Numbered from the stretch's first letter, positions 1-10,467 are shown. The stretch is DNA of 64,000 nucleotides from Rhodopseudomonas sp. BR0M22 (GCF_010907035.1 NZ_QUMK01000014.1:18463-82462), one strand, 5' to 3'. A program made the numbers and translations. The notes: generated by a model from the sequence alone, not told the origin.

Positions 1-8
1 CGCGCGCC

Positions 9-788
9 ATGAATCGTAACGGACTTCTCATCGCGCTGGCGCTGTTCGCCGTCATTGGGCTGACTTTCGGGCTGTTTCCGGAGCTCGATCTCTGGCTCGC
101 GGGGCTGTTCTACGACCCTGTCGCCAAGACCTTCCCGCTGCGCGCGATGCCGGACCTCGAATTCGCCCGCGACTTTGCGATGTGGATCGCCTGGGCGATC
201 GCGGCACCGTCGATCTTCGCGCTGGTCTACAAGATGATCCGCCCGGACCGGCCGCTGGTGATGCCGGGCCGCACGGTCGCGTTTCTGCTGATCAGCATCA
301 CGCTGTCGGCCGGCGTCCTCACCAACATGACCTTCAAGAGCCATTGGGGCCGGCCGCGGCCGGCCGCGGTGACCGAATTCAACGGCCCGTGGCAGTTCAA
401 GGCGTGGTGGGACAATTCCGGCGCCTGCCCGAAGAACTGCTCGTTCTTCTCCGGCGAGGGCGCCACCGCCTATTGGACCTTCGCGCCCGCGGCCCTGACC
501 CCGCCGGCGGTGCGCCCTTACGCCTATGCGGCGGCCTTCACCTTCGGCACCGTCACCAGCGGGCTGCGGATGGCGTTCGGCGGGCACTTCTTCACGGACG
601 TCGCGATCGCCGGCCTCGTCACCTTCCTGGTGATCTGGCTGCTTTACGCACTGATCTACCGCTGGGCCTGGAGCCGGACCTCGGACGAGGCAATCGACGC
701 GGCGCTGACCCGCGCGTTCTGGCCGCTGTACCGGCTGCGGCTGAAGAAATGGCGCGGCCAGGACATCGGCCCGGCGCCGGCCGCCTGA
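9..788 (+). CDS. PAP2-family membrane phosphatase
   Basis: A 259-residue integral membrane protein of the PAP2 (phosphatidic acid phosphatase type 2) superfamily, which removes phosphate from lipid phosphates at the membrane. Hydrophobic segments lie near residues 5-22, 57-77, 88-105, 155-182 and 198-218. The catalytic signature is visible: K110-x6-R117-P118, a second motif reading FFSGEGA around 147-152, and R187-x5-H193-x3-D197. The second motif has Glu where textbook PAP2 enzymes have His (PSGH), a variation I associate with lipid A phosphatases of the LpxE kind, so a lipid A or other envelope lipid substrate is possible but not shown. The start is the first ATG in the window. It reads toward argG with a gap of about 100 bases. 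Confidence 0.85.
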   Translation: MNRNGLLIALALFAVIGLTFGLFPELDLWLAGLFYDPVAKTFPLRAMPDLEFARDFAMWIAWAIAAPSIFALVYKMIRPDRPLVMPGRTVAFLLISITLSAGVLTNMTFKSHWGRPRPAAVTEFNGPWQFKAWWDNSGACPKNCSFFSGEGATAYWTFAPAALTPPAVRPYAYAAAFTFGTVTSGLRMAFGGHFFTDVAIAGLVTFLVIWLLYALIYRWAWSRTSDEAIDAALTRAFWPLYRLRLKKWRGQDIGPAPAA

Positions 789-816
789 GCCGCATCCGCA
801 CCTCCGCCGCGATTAA

Positions 817-2226
<1,410 letters not shown>

Positions 2227-2240
2227 TAGTAGCTCAGCGT

Positions 2241-2369
2241 CATTCCGGCGAGGACGCGATCCTGACCGCCGCGGGCCCGGGAAGCGACCGCGTTCGCGGC
2301 TGGGTGGAGAACGCCGACGTGTTCCGGGTGATGGCGGATGCGCTGGGGCTCGGCGCCCAGTCCAAATAG
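2241..2369 (+). pseudogene. 3' remnant of a PhoA-type alkaline phosphatase gene
   Basis: Just after argG an open frame with no start of its own reads HSGEDAILTAAGPGSDRV then WVENADVFRVMADALGLG and stops at TAG 2367-2369. This resembles the extreme C-terminus of PhoA-family alkaline phosphatases, where H-[ST]-GEDV leads into a Y/A-x-GP-G motif and a final N-[TA]-x-[IV]-F-x-[LV]-M-A-x-ALG helix. The His of HSGED would be the metal-binding histidine. Everything upstream of it is missing, so this is a roughly 42-codon fragment left by deletion, with argG on its 5' side. The match is from memory of the family pattern. Confidence 0.6.
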
Positions 2370-2384
2370 TCCGCGGCGCGACGC

Positions 2385-4622
2385 TTACGCTACCCGCGCC
2401 GACCCCATCGCGAACTGCGCGCCGGCGGGCGCGCCGCTCTGCTGCAGTTCGAGCAGCCCGGTGATTTCCGCGTTCGGACGCGCCTGACTGAACAGGAATC
2501 CCTGCGCTTCCTGACAGCCTTCGGCGCGCAGCCAGCTCAGCTCCCCCTCGCTCTCGACGCCCTCGGCCGTAATGGTGACGCCGAGACCGGTGCCGAGGCT
2601 GATGATCGAACGCACGATCGCCTGAGACTCACGGTTGTCGCACAGCCCGCGGACGAACGACTGATCGATCTTGATCTTGTCGAACGGGAAGCTGCGCAAG
2701 TAGCTGAGCGACGAGTAGCCGGTGCCGAAATCGTCCATCGAGATCCGCACCCCGAGCGCGCGGAGCGCATGCAGCGTCGCCAACACCTGGCTGCTCTTAT
2801 CGAGCAGCAGCGTCTCGGTGATTTCCAGCTCGAGCCGCCGCGGCGGCAGGCCGGATTGCTTCAGCGCGTCCATCACGACCGAGAGCAGATTGCCGACACG
2901 GAATTGCAGCGGCGATAAATTCACGGCGACGCGGACGTCGTCGGGCCAGTGCGCGGCGTCCATACAGGCCGACCGCAGGACCTGCGCGCCGATGGCGTTG
3001 ATCAGGCCGGTGTCCTCGGCGACCGGAATGAACTCCGCCGGCGAGATCATGCCGCGCTCCGGATGCGGCCAACGCACGAGAGCTTCGCTGCCGGTGATGC
3101 GGCCGTCGGTGAGGCGGACCAGCGGCTGATAATACGGGCGCAGCACTTCATGCTGCAGCGCTGCGCGCAGATCGGTCTCGATCTTGCGGCGAGCCTGAGC
3201 CCGTGCGTCCATCCCCACTTCGAAGAAGCTGAAGGTGCCGCGGGTGTCCTTCTTGGCGCGCGACAACGCCATGTCGGCGTTCATCAGCAGCTTTTCGGAA
3301 TCGTCGCCGTCGCCGGGCGCCACCGCGATGCCGATACTGGCGCCGACGACGACCGAGTGGCCCTGCAGCAGATAGGGTTCGGCGATCGCATGCAGCAGCC
3401 GCTTGGCGAGCAGCACGATGTCCTCGGGCCGCTTGATACCCGTCTGAACCACCGCGAATTCGTCGGAGTTGAGCCGCGCCAGCGGATCTTCCTCGCGGAG
3501 CGTCGAGCGCAGTCGGCGGGCAACGCCCCGCAACAGCTTGTCGCCGATCGCGTGGCCGAGCGTGTCGTTGACCGCCTTGAAATTGTCGATGCCGACGAAC
3601 AGAACCGCGATCTTCTCGCCGGTGCGGCGGGTCTGGATCAACAGCTCGTCCAGCCGCTTGCGCAGCGAATTGCGGTTCGGCAGCCCGGTGAGCCCGTCGT
3701 GATGCGCCATGAAGGCGAGCCGCATTTCGGCGCGCTTGCGCTCGGTGATATCCATCAGCGCCAGCAGTACCGCCGGCTCGCCATTGTAGGTGAGCTGACG
3801 CGAGTAGATCGCCAGGTCGATCAGCGAGCCGTCGGCCTTGACGTGCTTCCAGGTCTTGGCGGTGCGCTCCTCGCGCGTGTGGTCGCCGGCCCAGGGCAGC
3901 TCGGTCTCGAACGCCTGCAGCCGGCGGATGTTCAGCGACGCGAACTCGGTGGGCGAGTAGCCATAGTGCTCCACCGCCGCGTCGTTGACCGCAAGAATGC
4001 GCTCGTCGTTCAGTTCACAGACGATCATCGGCACCGGATTGCTGTCGAACATCAACCGGAACGATGCTTCGCGCTGCTTCAGCTCGGTGATGTCGACGCG
4101 CAGACCGATGATGCCGCCGTCGGAGGTGGTACGTTCTTCGATCTGGATGCAGCGGCCGTCGGCCAGCACCTGCTCGTGGCTCGGCCCCGGATTGAACATC
4201 CGCTGCAGGCGTTCGTCGATCCATTCCTCTTCGCGGCCGACTGCTTCCGGGTAGTCGCCCCGCGCGATGCCGATTCGCATCGTGTCTTGAATGCGCGCAC
4301 CGGGCTCGAACTGATCGGCGCTGGCCTTGTAGATTTCGGCGTAGCGCTTGTTCCACAGAATGTAGCGCCCATCCGCATCCAGAAAAACGATACCCTGCGG
4401 AAGAATATCGATCGCTTCACGCAGCCGGGCGTGCGACCGCCGAGCTTCTTCGAGTGCGGCTTCGACCGCACGCTCGCCGTCGACCAGCTCGACCGGCTTC
4501 GATGACCGCCGCAGTCTCGACATCAGTTTTGGCGCAGACGCATGGTACCGAAGCGCCTTGGCGCCTTCGGCGGCCGGACGGATTCGAGCCGTCTTCTTTT
4601 TCTTCAGCCGGACTTGCGGCAT
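2385..4622 (-). CDS. PAS-GGDEF-EAL cyclic-di-GMP signalling protein (likely phosphodiesterase)
   Basis: A 745-residue cytoplasmic regulator. Two PAS-like sensor domains come first (about residues 65-180 and 185-310; FLDADGRYILWNKRYAEIYKAS is typical), then a GGDEF domain (about 315-480) and an EAL domain (about 490-735). The GGDEF active-site loop reads RLNSDEF instead of RxGGDEF, so diguanylate cyclase activity is probably lost. The EAL domain keeps SEALVRW, ExTETLLL, DDFGTGYSSL and KIDQSFV, so c-di-GMP hydrolysis is the likely output. I chose the ATG at 4622 (MPQVRLKKKKTA); the frame stays open 38 codons further but that part looks non-coding. It converges on the argG side and is divergent from mepA. 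Confidence 0.85.
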   Translation of the reverse strand: MPQVRLKKKKTARIRPAAEGAKALRYHASAPKLMSRLRRSSKPVELVDGERAVEAALEEARRSHARLREAIDILPQGIVFLDADGRYILWNKRYAEIYKASADQFEPGARIQDTMRIGIARGDYPEAVGREEEWIDERLQRMFNPGPSHEQVLADGRCIQIEERTTSDGGIIGLRVDITELKQREASFRLMFDSNPVPMIVCELNDERILAVNDAAVEHYGYSPTEFASLNIRRLQAFETELPWAGDHTREERTAKTWKHVKADGSLIDLAIYSRQLTYNGEPAVLLALMDITERKRAEMRLAFMAHHDGLTGLPNRNSLRKRLDELLIQTRRTGEKIAVLFVGIDNFKAVNDTLGHAIGDKLLRGVARRLRSTLREEDPLARLNSDEFAVVQTGIKRPEDIVLLAKRLLHAIAEPYLLQGHSVVVGASIGIAVAPGDGDDSEKLLMNADMALSRAKKDTRGTFSFFEVGMDARAQARRKIETDLRAALQHEVLRPYYQPLVRLTDGRITGSEALVRWPHPERGMISPAEFIPVAEDTGLINAIGAQVLRSACMDAAHWPDDVRVAVNLSPLQFRVGNLLSVVMDALKQSGLPPRRLELEITETLLLDKSSQVLATLHALRALGVRISMDDFGTGYSSLSYLRSFPFDKIKIDQSFVRGLCDNRESQAIVRSIISLGTGLGVTITAEGVESEGELSWLRAEGCQEAQGFLFSQARPNAEITGLLELQQSGAPAGAQFAMGSARVA

Positions 4623-4992
4623 GCACCACGCCCCACCACCACGCAAATGACGCCCTAGTTGTGCAATAAGTGTCTGAAAAAATTGTATAACGGCAGGGAT
4701 GTCGCAGCCCCACCGGATCTCGGACCCATGCAACATGCCCGCCGGACAGGCAGTTCAAGAGCGGCACTACGGTGCGGTGCGACCGCCAATCGATCCGATC
4801 GGGAGATTTTCGGCCGGTTTCCCCGTTTCGTGCCCAAGCGGTGTGCGGGCCGACCAGGGGCGCCCCAAATTGCGCCAGAATCGGAGAGGGTTAGCAGAGC
4901 CTTAAGTGCAGGCCGAAGCAGCCCGGCTCAGCACGCGCGGCAGGGTCGACACAGTAAGCACGGGCGACCGCCGCATGCGGTATAGTGGTCCT

Positions 4993-5955
4993 ATGCGCCG
5001 TGCGATTCTCGATGCTCCGAAACTGCTCGCCACATTGCTGGTGACGATCCCCCTGTGGGTCGCGATCGCAGAAGCCCAGGACAAGGGTACGCTTCATCCG
5101 AAGCCGCTGCCGCCGCTGGCAAATCCGAGCGACCCGAATCTTGCGGCGCGCGAATTGTTCGCCCGCAAATTGCGACCGGCCGCGATGCCGCCGCAGCCGG
5201 TCGGCTTCTACGCCAAGGGCTGCCTGGCGGGCGGCGAGGCGCTGCCGATCAATGGCCCGACCTGGCAGGTGATGAGACTGTCGCGGAACCGCAATTGGGC
5301 GCTACCCGAGACCGTCAGACTGCTTGAGCGCGTCGCCGAGAGGGCCCATGAGCAGGCCGGTTGGCCGGGCATCCTGGTCGGCGACATGTCGCAGCCGCGC
5401 GGCGGCCCGATGCTGACCGGGCACGCCAGCCATCAGGTCGGACTCGACGCCGACATCTGGCTGACCCCGATGCCGAACCGGCAGCTATCCCGCAACGAGC
5501 GCGAGGAGATGTCGGCGGTGATGATGGTGCGCCGCGACCGGCTCGACATCGAGCCGTCGGCCTGGACGCCGACGCATTGGAAGGTGATCCGCGCTGCGGC
5601 GCTGGAGCCGCGGGTGGAGCGGATCTTCGTCAACGCGGCGATCAAGAAGGCGTTGTGCCGCGAAGCGAGGGGCGACCGCAGCTGGCTGCACAAGGTGCGG
5701 CCGATGTACGGTCACGATTATCACTTCCACATCCGGCTGAGCTGTCCGCCCGGCGTGGAGGGCTGCGTGACGCAGCCGGAGCCGCCGGCCGGCGAAGGCT
5801 GCAGCGCCTCCGACTTCGCCTATTGGTTCAGCGACGCGGTGCTGCACCCGAAGCCGCCGACCAAGCCGCCGAAACCGCGGCACCAGCTCACCCTGTCGGA
5901 ACTGCCGGCCGAGTGCGGCGCGGTGCTGGCCGCGCCGGACAAGAAGCAGGACTGA
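4993..5955 (+). CDS. mepA: Penicillin-insensitive murein endopeptidase
   Basis: A periplasmic zinc metallopeptidase that cuts D-Ala-meso-DAP cross-links in peptidoglycan (LAS / M74 family). From the chosen ATG (MRRAILDAPK) there is a clear signal peptide with a hydrophobic core ending at about IAEAQ (residue 29). The catalytic block is visible as GHASHQVGLDADIWL, holding the His and Asp zinc ligands, and the later GHDYHFHIRLSCP motif supplies the final His residues. Cysteines typical of MepA flank these motifs. Starts 18 bases (ATG) or 87 bases (GTG) upstream are possible, but they would place charged residues before the signal sequence. It converges with the antiporter gene. Confidence 0.92.
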   Translation: MRRAILDAPKLLATLLVTIPLWVAIAEAQDKGTLHPKPLPPLANPSDPNLAARELFARKLRPAAMPPQPVGFYAKGCLAGGEALPINGPTWQVMRLSRNRNWALPETVRLLERVAERAHEQAGWPGILVGDMSQPRGGPMLTGHASHQVGLDADIWLTPMPNRQLSRNEREEMSAVMMVRRDRLDIEPSAWTPTHWKVIRAAALEPRVERIFVNAAIKKALCREARGDRSWLHKVRPMYGHDYHFHIRLSCPPGVEGCVTQPEPPAGEGCSASDFAYWFSDAVLHPKPPTKPPKPRHQLTLSELPAECGAVLAAPDKKQD

Positions 5956-5981
5956 ATCTTGGTCGCGCGAGGTCGCTCCCG

Positions 5982-7775
5982 CTAGACTCCGGCCAGCAAC
6001 GACCAGACTTCGGACAGCTTGGTCTTGATTTTGGCGAGCCTGCTCGGCGGCGGCGCCTCGTCGTCATCTTCGGGCAATCGCAGGCCGACCACATTGACCC
6101 GGCCGCCGCCGAGGCTGCGCGCCACCAGTACGATCGAATCCAGCGGCAGTGTTGCGCCGACGACCGGGGCCTGATCGAGATGGATGTCGAAGTAATCGGC
6201 CAGCGTCAGCGCCTCCTGGCCGGGCGTCACACTGATCCCGTAGGCGGCTGCGAGATCGCCGAGCGACGTTTCGCCCGGCACGATGAAGTCGCCGAGCAGA
6301 TGTGGGTCCGGCGCGGCCGAAGGCGGCATGTCGACGAAGAACCGGTCGAGTGCCGCGGCCTTCTCCGGCGGCGCCAGCAGATAGATGTAGTCGCCGGGAG
6401 TGATCGGCTCGGCTTCTTCCGGAGTGAGAATCCGTTCGTCGCGAATCACCAGCGTCGGTTTCGACCAGGAGGGAATCAGTCCGCGCTTCAGATACAGGCT
6501 CTTCGGCCGCACCGCGTAACCGACGAGCTGTTGTTCGAGCTGGCCGGGCAGATCCAGCTCGATGCGCCGCGGCCCGCGATCGGTCCGCGGCAGCGCGACA
6601 TGCAGCTTGCGGGCCGCCGGCGCCAGGGTCCAGCCCTGCAGCATCAGCGAAATCAGCACCACCACAAAAGCAACGTCGAAATACAAGTAAGCCTTCGACA
6701 GACCGACCAGCATCGGGATCGACGCCAGAAAGATCGCGACCGCGCCGCGCAGGCCGACCCAGGCGATGAACAGCCGCTCCCGCCAATTGAAGCGGAACGG
6801 TGCCAGACAGACGAACACGGCGACCGGCCGCGCCACCAGCATCAAGGCCAGCGCGATCACCACCGCCGGCCCGATGCTGCCCATCAGCCGCTGCGGCGAG
6901 ACCAGGAGGCCGAGCAGCACGAACATCACGATCTGCGCCAACCAGGTGGCGGCATCGAGAAACGCCACGACCGAGTTGTGGGCCCGTGTCGGCTGATTGC
7001 CGATGATCATGCCGGCCAGATACACCGCGAGAAATCCCGAGGCGTGCGAGATCTGCGCGGCGCCGAATACCACCAGCGCAGCGGTGGTGACAAACGGCGC
7101 ATGCAGACCCTGCGGCAGCGCGACGCGATTGAGCGCCATCACCACGACGCGGCCGCCGACCACGCCGATCACCGCGCCGAGCGCCGCCTCGCGGACGAAC
7201 TCGATCAGCACGTGCAGGATCGAGCTTTCGCCGCGGGTGATCAGCTCGACCAGCATCAGGGTCAGGAACACGGCGAACGGATCGTTGGTGCCGGATTCGA
7301 CTTCCAGCGTGGCGCCAACGCGCGGGCGCAGCCGCAGACCCTGGGCGTGCACCAGCAGAAATACCGCCGCCGCGTCGGTCGAGGCAACGACGGCACCGGC
7401 CAGCAGCGCCTCGACCCAGCCCAGATCGAGCATGTATTTGGCCACCGGCGCGGTGAGAAGCGCCGTCAGCAAGACGCCGAACGTGGCCAGCCCCATCGAC
7501 GGCGCCAGCACCGCCTTGATGCTGGAGAAGCGGGTTTTCAGGCCGCCGTCGAACAGGATCAGCGCCAGCGCCACCGAGCCGACGAGGTAAGTGCTGCCCA
7601 GATCGTTGAAATTGAGCCCACCCGGGCCGGAATCGCCGGCCAGAATGCCGATCACCAGGAACACCAGCAGCAGCGGCGCGCCGAACCGCAGCGCCAACAG
7701 GCTCGACAGGATTCCCGCCATCACCAGGACCGAGCCGAGCAGAATGGCGATGCTGACCGAGTCGAGGGACTCCAT
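5982..7775 (-). CDS. Potassium/proton antiporter, CvrA/NhaP2 type
   Basis: A 597-residue inner-membrane CPA1-family antiporter that exports K+ (or other monovalent cations) in exchange for H+. The first about 390 residues form 12-13 hydrophobic segments, with LILFDGGLKTRF and STDAAAVFLL as family motifs (the Asp pair used in transport). A TrkA-C-like domain follows at about 405-490 and a CorC/HlyC-like cytoplasmic domain at about 500-580, the architecture of CvrA. The start ATG at 7775 gives MESLDSVSIAILL, directly entering the first membrane segment. It is divergent from map. Confidence 0.9.
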   Translation of the reverse strand: MESLDSVSIAILLGSVLVMAGILSSLLALRFGAPLLLVFLVIGILAGDSGPGGLNFNDLGSTYLVGSVALALILFDGGLKTRFSSIKAVLAPSMGLATFGVLLTALLTAPVAKYMLDLGWVEALLAGAVVASTDAAAVFLLVHAQGLRLRPRVGATLEVESGTNDPFAVFLTLMLVELITRGESSILHVLIEFVREAALGAVIGVVGGRVVVMALNRVALPQGLHAPFVTTAALVVFGAAQISHASGFLAVYLAGMIIGNQPTRAHNSVVAFLDAATWLAQIVMFVLLGLLVSPQRLMGSIGPAVVIALALMLVARPVAVFVCLAPFRFNWRERLFIAWVGLRGAVAIFLASIPMLVGLSKAYLYFDVAFVVVLISLMLQGWTLAPAARKLHVALPRTDRGPRRIELDLPGQLEQQLVGYAVRPKSLYLKRGLIPSWSKPTLVIRDERILTPEEAEPITPGDYIYLLAPPEKAAALDRFFVDMPPSAAPDPHLLGDFIVPGETSLGDLAAAYGISVTPGQEALTLADYFDIHLDQAPVVGATLPLDSIVLVARSLGGGRVNVVGLRLPEDDDEAPPPSRLAKIKTKLSEVWSLLAGV

Positions 7776-7969
7776 TGCCTCTCTGCGATTTGGTGAGGGT
7801 GTGCGTGTTCATCCTTAACGTTGCCGGATTGCGTCGCCAAGAGAACATTGCCGCATCGCCCGGCCATGTCCGGGGGGCGACGCAGACGGCCGGCCCCCGC
7901 GCTTGCTGCGACGGGCCGCGATCACTAGATTGGCGTCAAATCACCCGCTTCCTCAAAAGACTGGTCCGC

Positions 7970-8794
7970 ATGAGCTACGTCGACGCCACCGAAACCGCCC
8001 AGCGCAAGACCGGGCAGATCAAGCTGCACGGCCCCGCCGGTTTCGCCGGCATGCGCAAGGCCGGCCAATTGGTGGCACGTTGCCTCGACGAGCTGGTCGA
8101 CATCGTCAAGCCAGGGGTTCCTACCTCCAAGATCGACGACTTCGTGCGCGAGTTCGCCTTCAGCCATGGCGCCTATCCGGCGACGCTGATGTACCGCGGC
8201 TATCGCTACTCGACCTGCACCTCGCTCAACCATGTCGTCTGCCACGGCATGCCGGGCGACCGGCCGCTGAAGGAAGGCGACATCGTCAATGTCGACGTCA
8301 CCATGATCCTCGACGGCTGGTACGGCGATTCCAGCCGGATGTATCCGGTCGGGCCGATCGCCCGCAAAGCCGAGCGGCTGATCGACGTCACCTACGAGTC
8401 GCTGCTGCGCGGCATCGCGGCGGTGAAGCCGGGCGCCACCACCGGCGACATCGGCCACGCCATCCAGAGCTTCGTCGAACCGCAGCAGATGAGCGTGGTG
8501 CGCGACTTCTGCGGCCACGGCCTCGGCCGCCTGTTCCACGACGAGCCGAACATCATCCATGTCGGCAGCCCGGGGCAGGGCGCTGTGCTGAAGCCCGGCA
8601 TGTTCTTCACCATCGAGCCGATGATCAATCTCGGCAAACCCTATGTGAAGATCCTGTCCGACGGCTGGACCGCAGTGACCCGCGACCGCTCGCTGTCGGC
8701 GCAGTTTGAACACTCGATCGGCGTCACCGAAGACGGCTGCGAGATCTTCACGGCTTCGCCCAAGGGCCTCGACAAGCCGCCGTTCCAGAGCTGA
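7970..8794 (+). CDS. map: Methionine aminopeptidase, type I
   Basis: Removes the initiator methionine from nascent proteins. The 274-residue product has the pita-bread fold motifs: the substrate His in LNHVVCHG, metal ligands in DIVNVDVTMILDGWYGDSS (two Asp), GHGLGRLFHDEP (His), FTIEPMI (Glu) and the terminal QFEHSIGVTEDG (Glu). I chose the ATG giving MSYVDATETAQR, because upstream in-frame sequence has no family similarity. The predicted size fits type I enzymes with a short N-terminal extension. Confidence 0.96.
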   Translation: MSYVDATETAQRKTGQIKLHGPAGFAGMRKAGQLVARCLDELVDIVKPGVPTSKIDDFVREFAFSHGAYPATLMYRGYRYSTCTSLNHVVCHGMPGDRPLKEGDIVNVDVTMILDGWYGDSSRMYPVGPIARKAERLIDVTYESLLRGIAAVKPGATTGDIGHAIQSFVEPQQMSVVRDFCGHGLGRLFHDEPNIIHVGSPGQGAVLKPGMFFTIEPMINLGKPYVKILSDGWTAVTRDRSLSAQFEHSIGVTEDGCEIFTASPKGLDKPPFQS

Positions 8795-8880
8795 CCGGGT
8801 CCATCGCGCAGCCGCCGCAGCATCGGCAAACGCCGCCTCAGCGCGGTGCCGACGCTGAAGAGTCAATTCAGTGCTCGCGT

Positions 8881-8922
8881 CGCCCTCACCCCACCCCTCT
8901 CCCGCAGGCGGGAGAGGGAGCT
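8881..8922. repeat. Palindromic intergenic repeat, family A, copy 1
   Basis: The unit begins CCCTCACCCCACCCCTCTCC and ends in a compact hairpin CCCTCTCCCGC/GCGGGAGAGGG. A second copy in opposite orientation lies at 9050-9092. The pair encloses about 130 bases with no convincing gene, in the gap of about 320 bases between map and ku. This repeat type is common in genomes of this group. Confidence 0.8.
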
Positions 8923-9049
8923 GGCTGCCTGCGGGGTTAAGTAATACATTTCGAGCGGACGCAGAGTGGCGGCCACCGCCTGTTCCAAACCAAGCTCTCT
9001 TCCTAACTACGGCTCTCTCGCTGAGCCACAGCCCCTCCCGATGCACAGC

Positions 9050-9092
9050 GCGCTCCCTCTCCCGCGTGCGGGAGAGGGCTGGGGTGAGGGCA
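9050..9092. repeat. Palindromic intergenic repeat, family A, copy 2 (inverted)
   Basis: It reads CTCCCTCTCCCGCGTGCGGG followed by AGAGGGCTGGGGTGAGGG, the reverse complement of the 8881-8922 unit with a few mismatches. Together the two could fold into one large inverted structure just past the 3' ends of the converging map and ku genes. Confidence 0.8.
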
Positions 9093-9117
9093 ACGCGGAC
9101 ATTGATGTTGTGATGAA

Positions 9118-10116
9118 CTAACCGGCCTTCCGGGCTTTAGGCCCCGCCAGGCTCCGCGCCGGCTTCCTTGCCTTCGCCGGTTCTTCCTTCGCCTTGGCGG
9201 CGCCGTTCCCCGCAATCGGCAGCAGCATTTCCTTTTGGCCAGGCGCGGTCTTGCGCGTCTTGGCACGGGCGGGCTTGGCGGGGGCCAACTTCTTGGCGGC
9301 CCCGGATGAGGCCGACTTCTTCGCCGCCGGCGCTGACTTCCCGGAATCGCCGAGGCTCCTGCGCAGCGCGTCCATCAGGTCGACGACGTTGTCGCCGCGG
9401 GGCCTTGCCTGCGGCTTGACCGGCTGTCCGGCCATCTTGCTGTTGATCAGTTCGGTGAGGGCGCTTTCGTAGTGATCTTCGAACAGATCGGGCTGGAAGT
9501 GGCCGGACTTCTGCTCGACGATATGTTTGGCGAGATCGAGCATATCCTTGGTGATCTTGACGTCCTGGATGTCGTCGAAATAATCGCCGGCATCGCGCAC
9601 CTCGTAGGGATAGCGCAGCAGCATCCCGACCAGGCCTTTGTCGCGCGCTTCAAGCGCGATGACGTGCTCGCGATTGGTCAGTACCACCCGCGCCAGCGCC
9701 ACCTTGTCCATGCTGCGGATGGTTTCGCGGATCACCGCATAGGCATCGTGGCCGACCTTGCCGTCCGGCACCAGGTAATACGGGCGGACCAGATACAGAT
9801 CGTCGATCTCCGCGCGCGGTACGAACTGATCGATTTCGATGGTGCGGGTCGACTCCAGCGCGATGTTGTCCAGCTCGTCCTTGGTGACCTCGATGTAGCT
9901 GTCGGTATCGACCTTGTACCCCTTCATGATCTCGTCGGCCGGCACCTCGTCGCCGGTCTCGGCATCGACCTTCAGGTATTTGATCCGATGCCCGGTGGTC
10001 CGGTTGATCTGGTTGAAGCTGATCTTTTCGGAATCCGACGTGGCCGGGTAGAGCGCTACCGGGCAGGTCACCAAAGACAACCTCAGAAAGCCCTTCCAGT
10101 TGGCGCGCGGGGCCAT
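9118..10116 (-). CDS. ku: Ku protein, non-homologous end joining
   Basis: A homodimeric ring protein that binds DNA double-strand ends and recruits ligase D. The 332 residues open with MAPRANWKGFLRLSLV, the typical bacterial Ku start, and continue with the beta-barrel core to about residue 250 (ISFNQINRTTGHRIKYLK, YEVRDAGDYF, KDMLDLAKHIVEQKSGHF). The last about 80 residues are a lysine-, alanine- and proline-rich tail (KPARAKTRKTAPG), a type of extension known to add DNA contacts in some bacterial Ku proteins. No ligD is in the window. It is divergent from a small conserved-looking gene. Confidence 0.95.
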   Translation of the reverse strand: MAPRANWKGFLRLSLVTCPVALYPATSDSEKISFNQINRTTGHRIKYLKVDAETGDEVPADEIMKGYKVDTDSYIEVTKDELDNIALESTRTIEIDQFVPRAEIDDLYLVRPYYLVPDGKVGHDAYAVIRETIRSMDKVALARVVLTNREHVIALEARDKGLVGMLLRYPYEVRDAGDYFDDIQDVKITKDMLDLAKHIVEQKSGHFQPDLFEDHYESALTELINSKMAGQPVKPQARPRGDNVVDLMDALRRSLGDSGKSAPAAKKSASSGAAKKLAPAKPARAKTRKTAPGQKEMLLPIAGNGAAKAKEEPAKARKPARSLAGPKARKAG

Positions 10117-10224
10117 GACGCATACTCCACTGCTACTCGAACCGGACTCAAAGCCGGAAGGACTCGGATTCGTTCCCCGGACCGACTATCTTGCGTGCCG
10201 AGGAGCGTCAGCGGAGCCGCCGCC

Positions 10225-10467
10225 ATGGTCGATCGTCCCCGGGAATTGCCGCGCGATCTTGCAACGCGGATGGCGCGGCGCAGCACGCCGGCCGACGGCT
10301 TCCTGCGCGAGACCTTCGTGCTGCCTCGGCCCGCCGCCCGCGCCAAGGCGAAGGCGTTTCTCGAGGCCTGGCCCAAGGCTGCCTACATGAGCAGCGTCGA
10401 GAGCTGGCGGGAACTGCCGGGCGACACCATCGAATTCACGATGCGCCGGCTGCCCAGCGCCGATTAG
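10225..10467 (+). CDS. Hypothetical small protein
   Basis: Eighty residues from the ATG in GCCGCCATGGTCGATCG, with GGAG upstream. The protein is basic in its first half (RELPRDLATRMARR) and has a compact ALA/LYS helix (RPAARAKAKAFLEAWPKAAYMSSVESW) before a WRELPGDTIEFTMRRLP end. I do not recognise a named domain. The frame continues far upstream opposite ku, but that part is a shadow of ku. It is divergent from ku and close to radC, so a DNA-repair link is only positional. Confidence 0.55.
   Translation: MVDRPRELPRDLATRMARRSTPADGFLRETFVLPRPAARAKAKAFLEAWPKAAYMSSVESWRELPGDTIEFTMRRLPSAD

Noticed and set aside
5361..7796. Plus-strand open frame of about 800 codons
   Set aside because: It overlaps mepA in another frame and the antiporter on the opposite strand; its translation is low-complexity Arg/Gln/His-rich sequence typical of antisense to a GC-rich gene.
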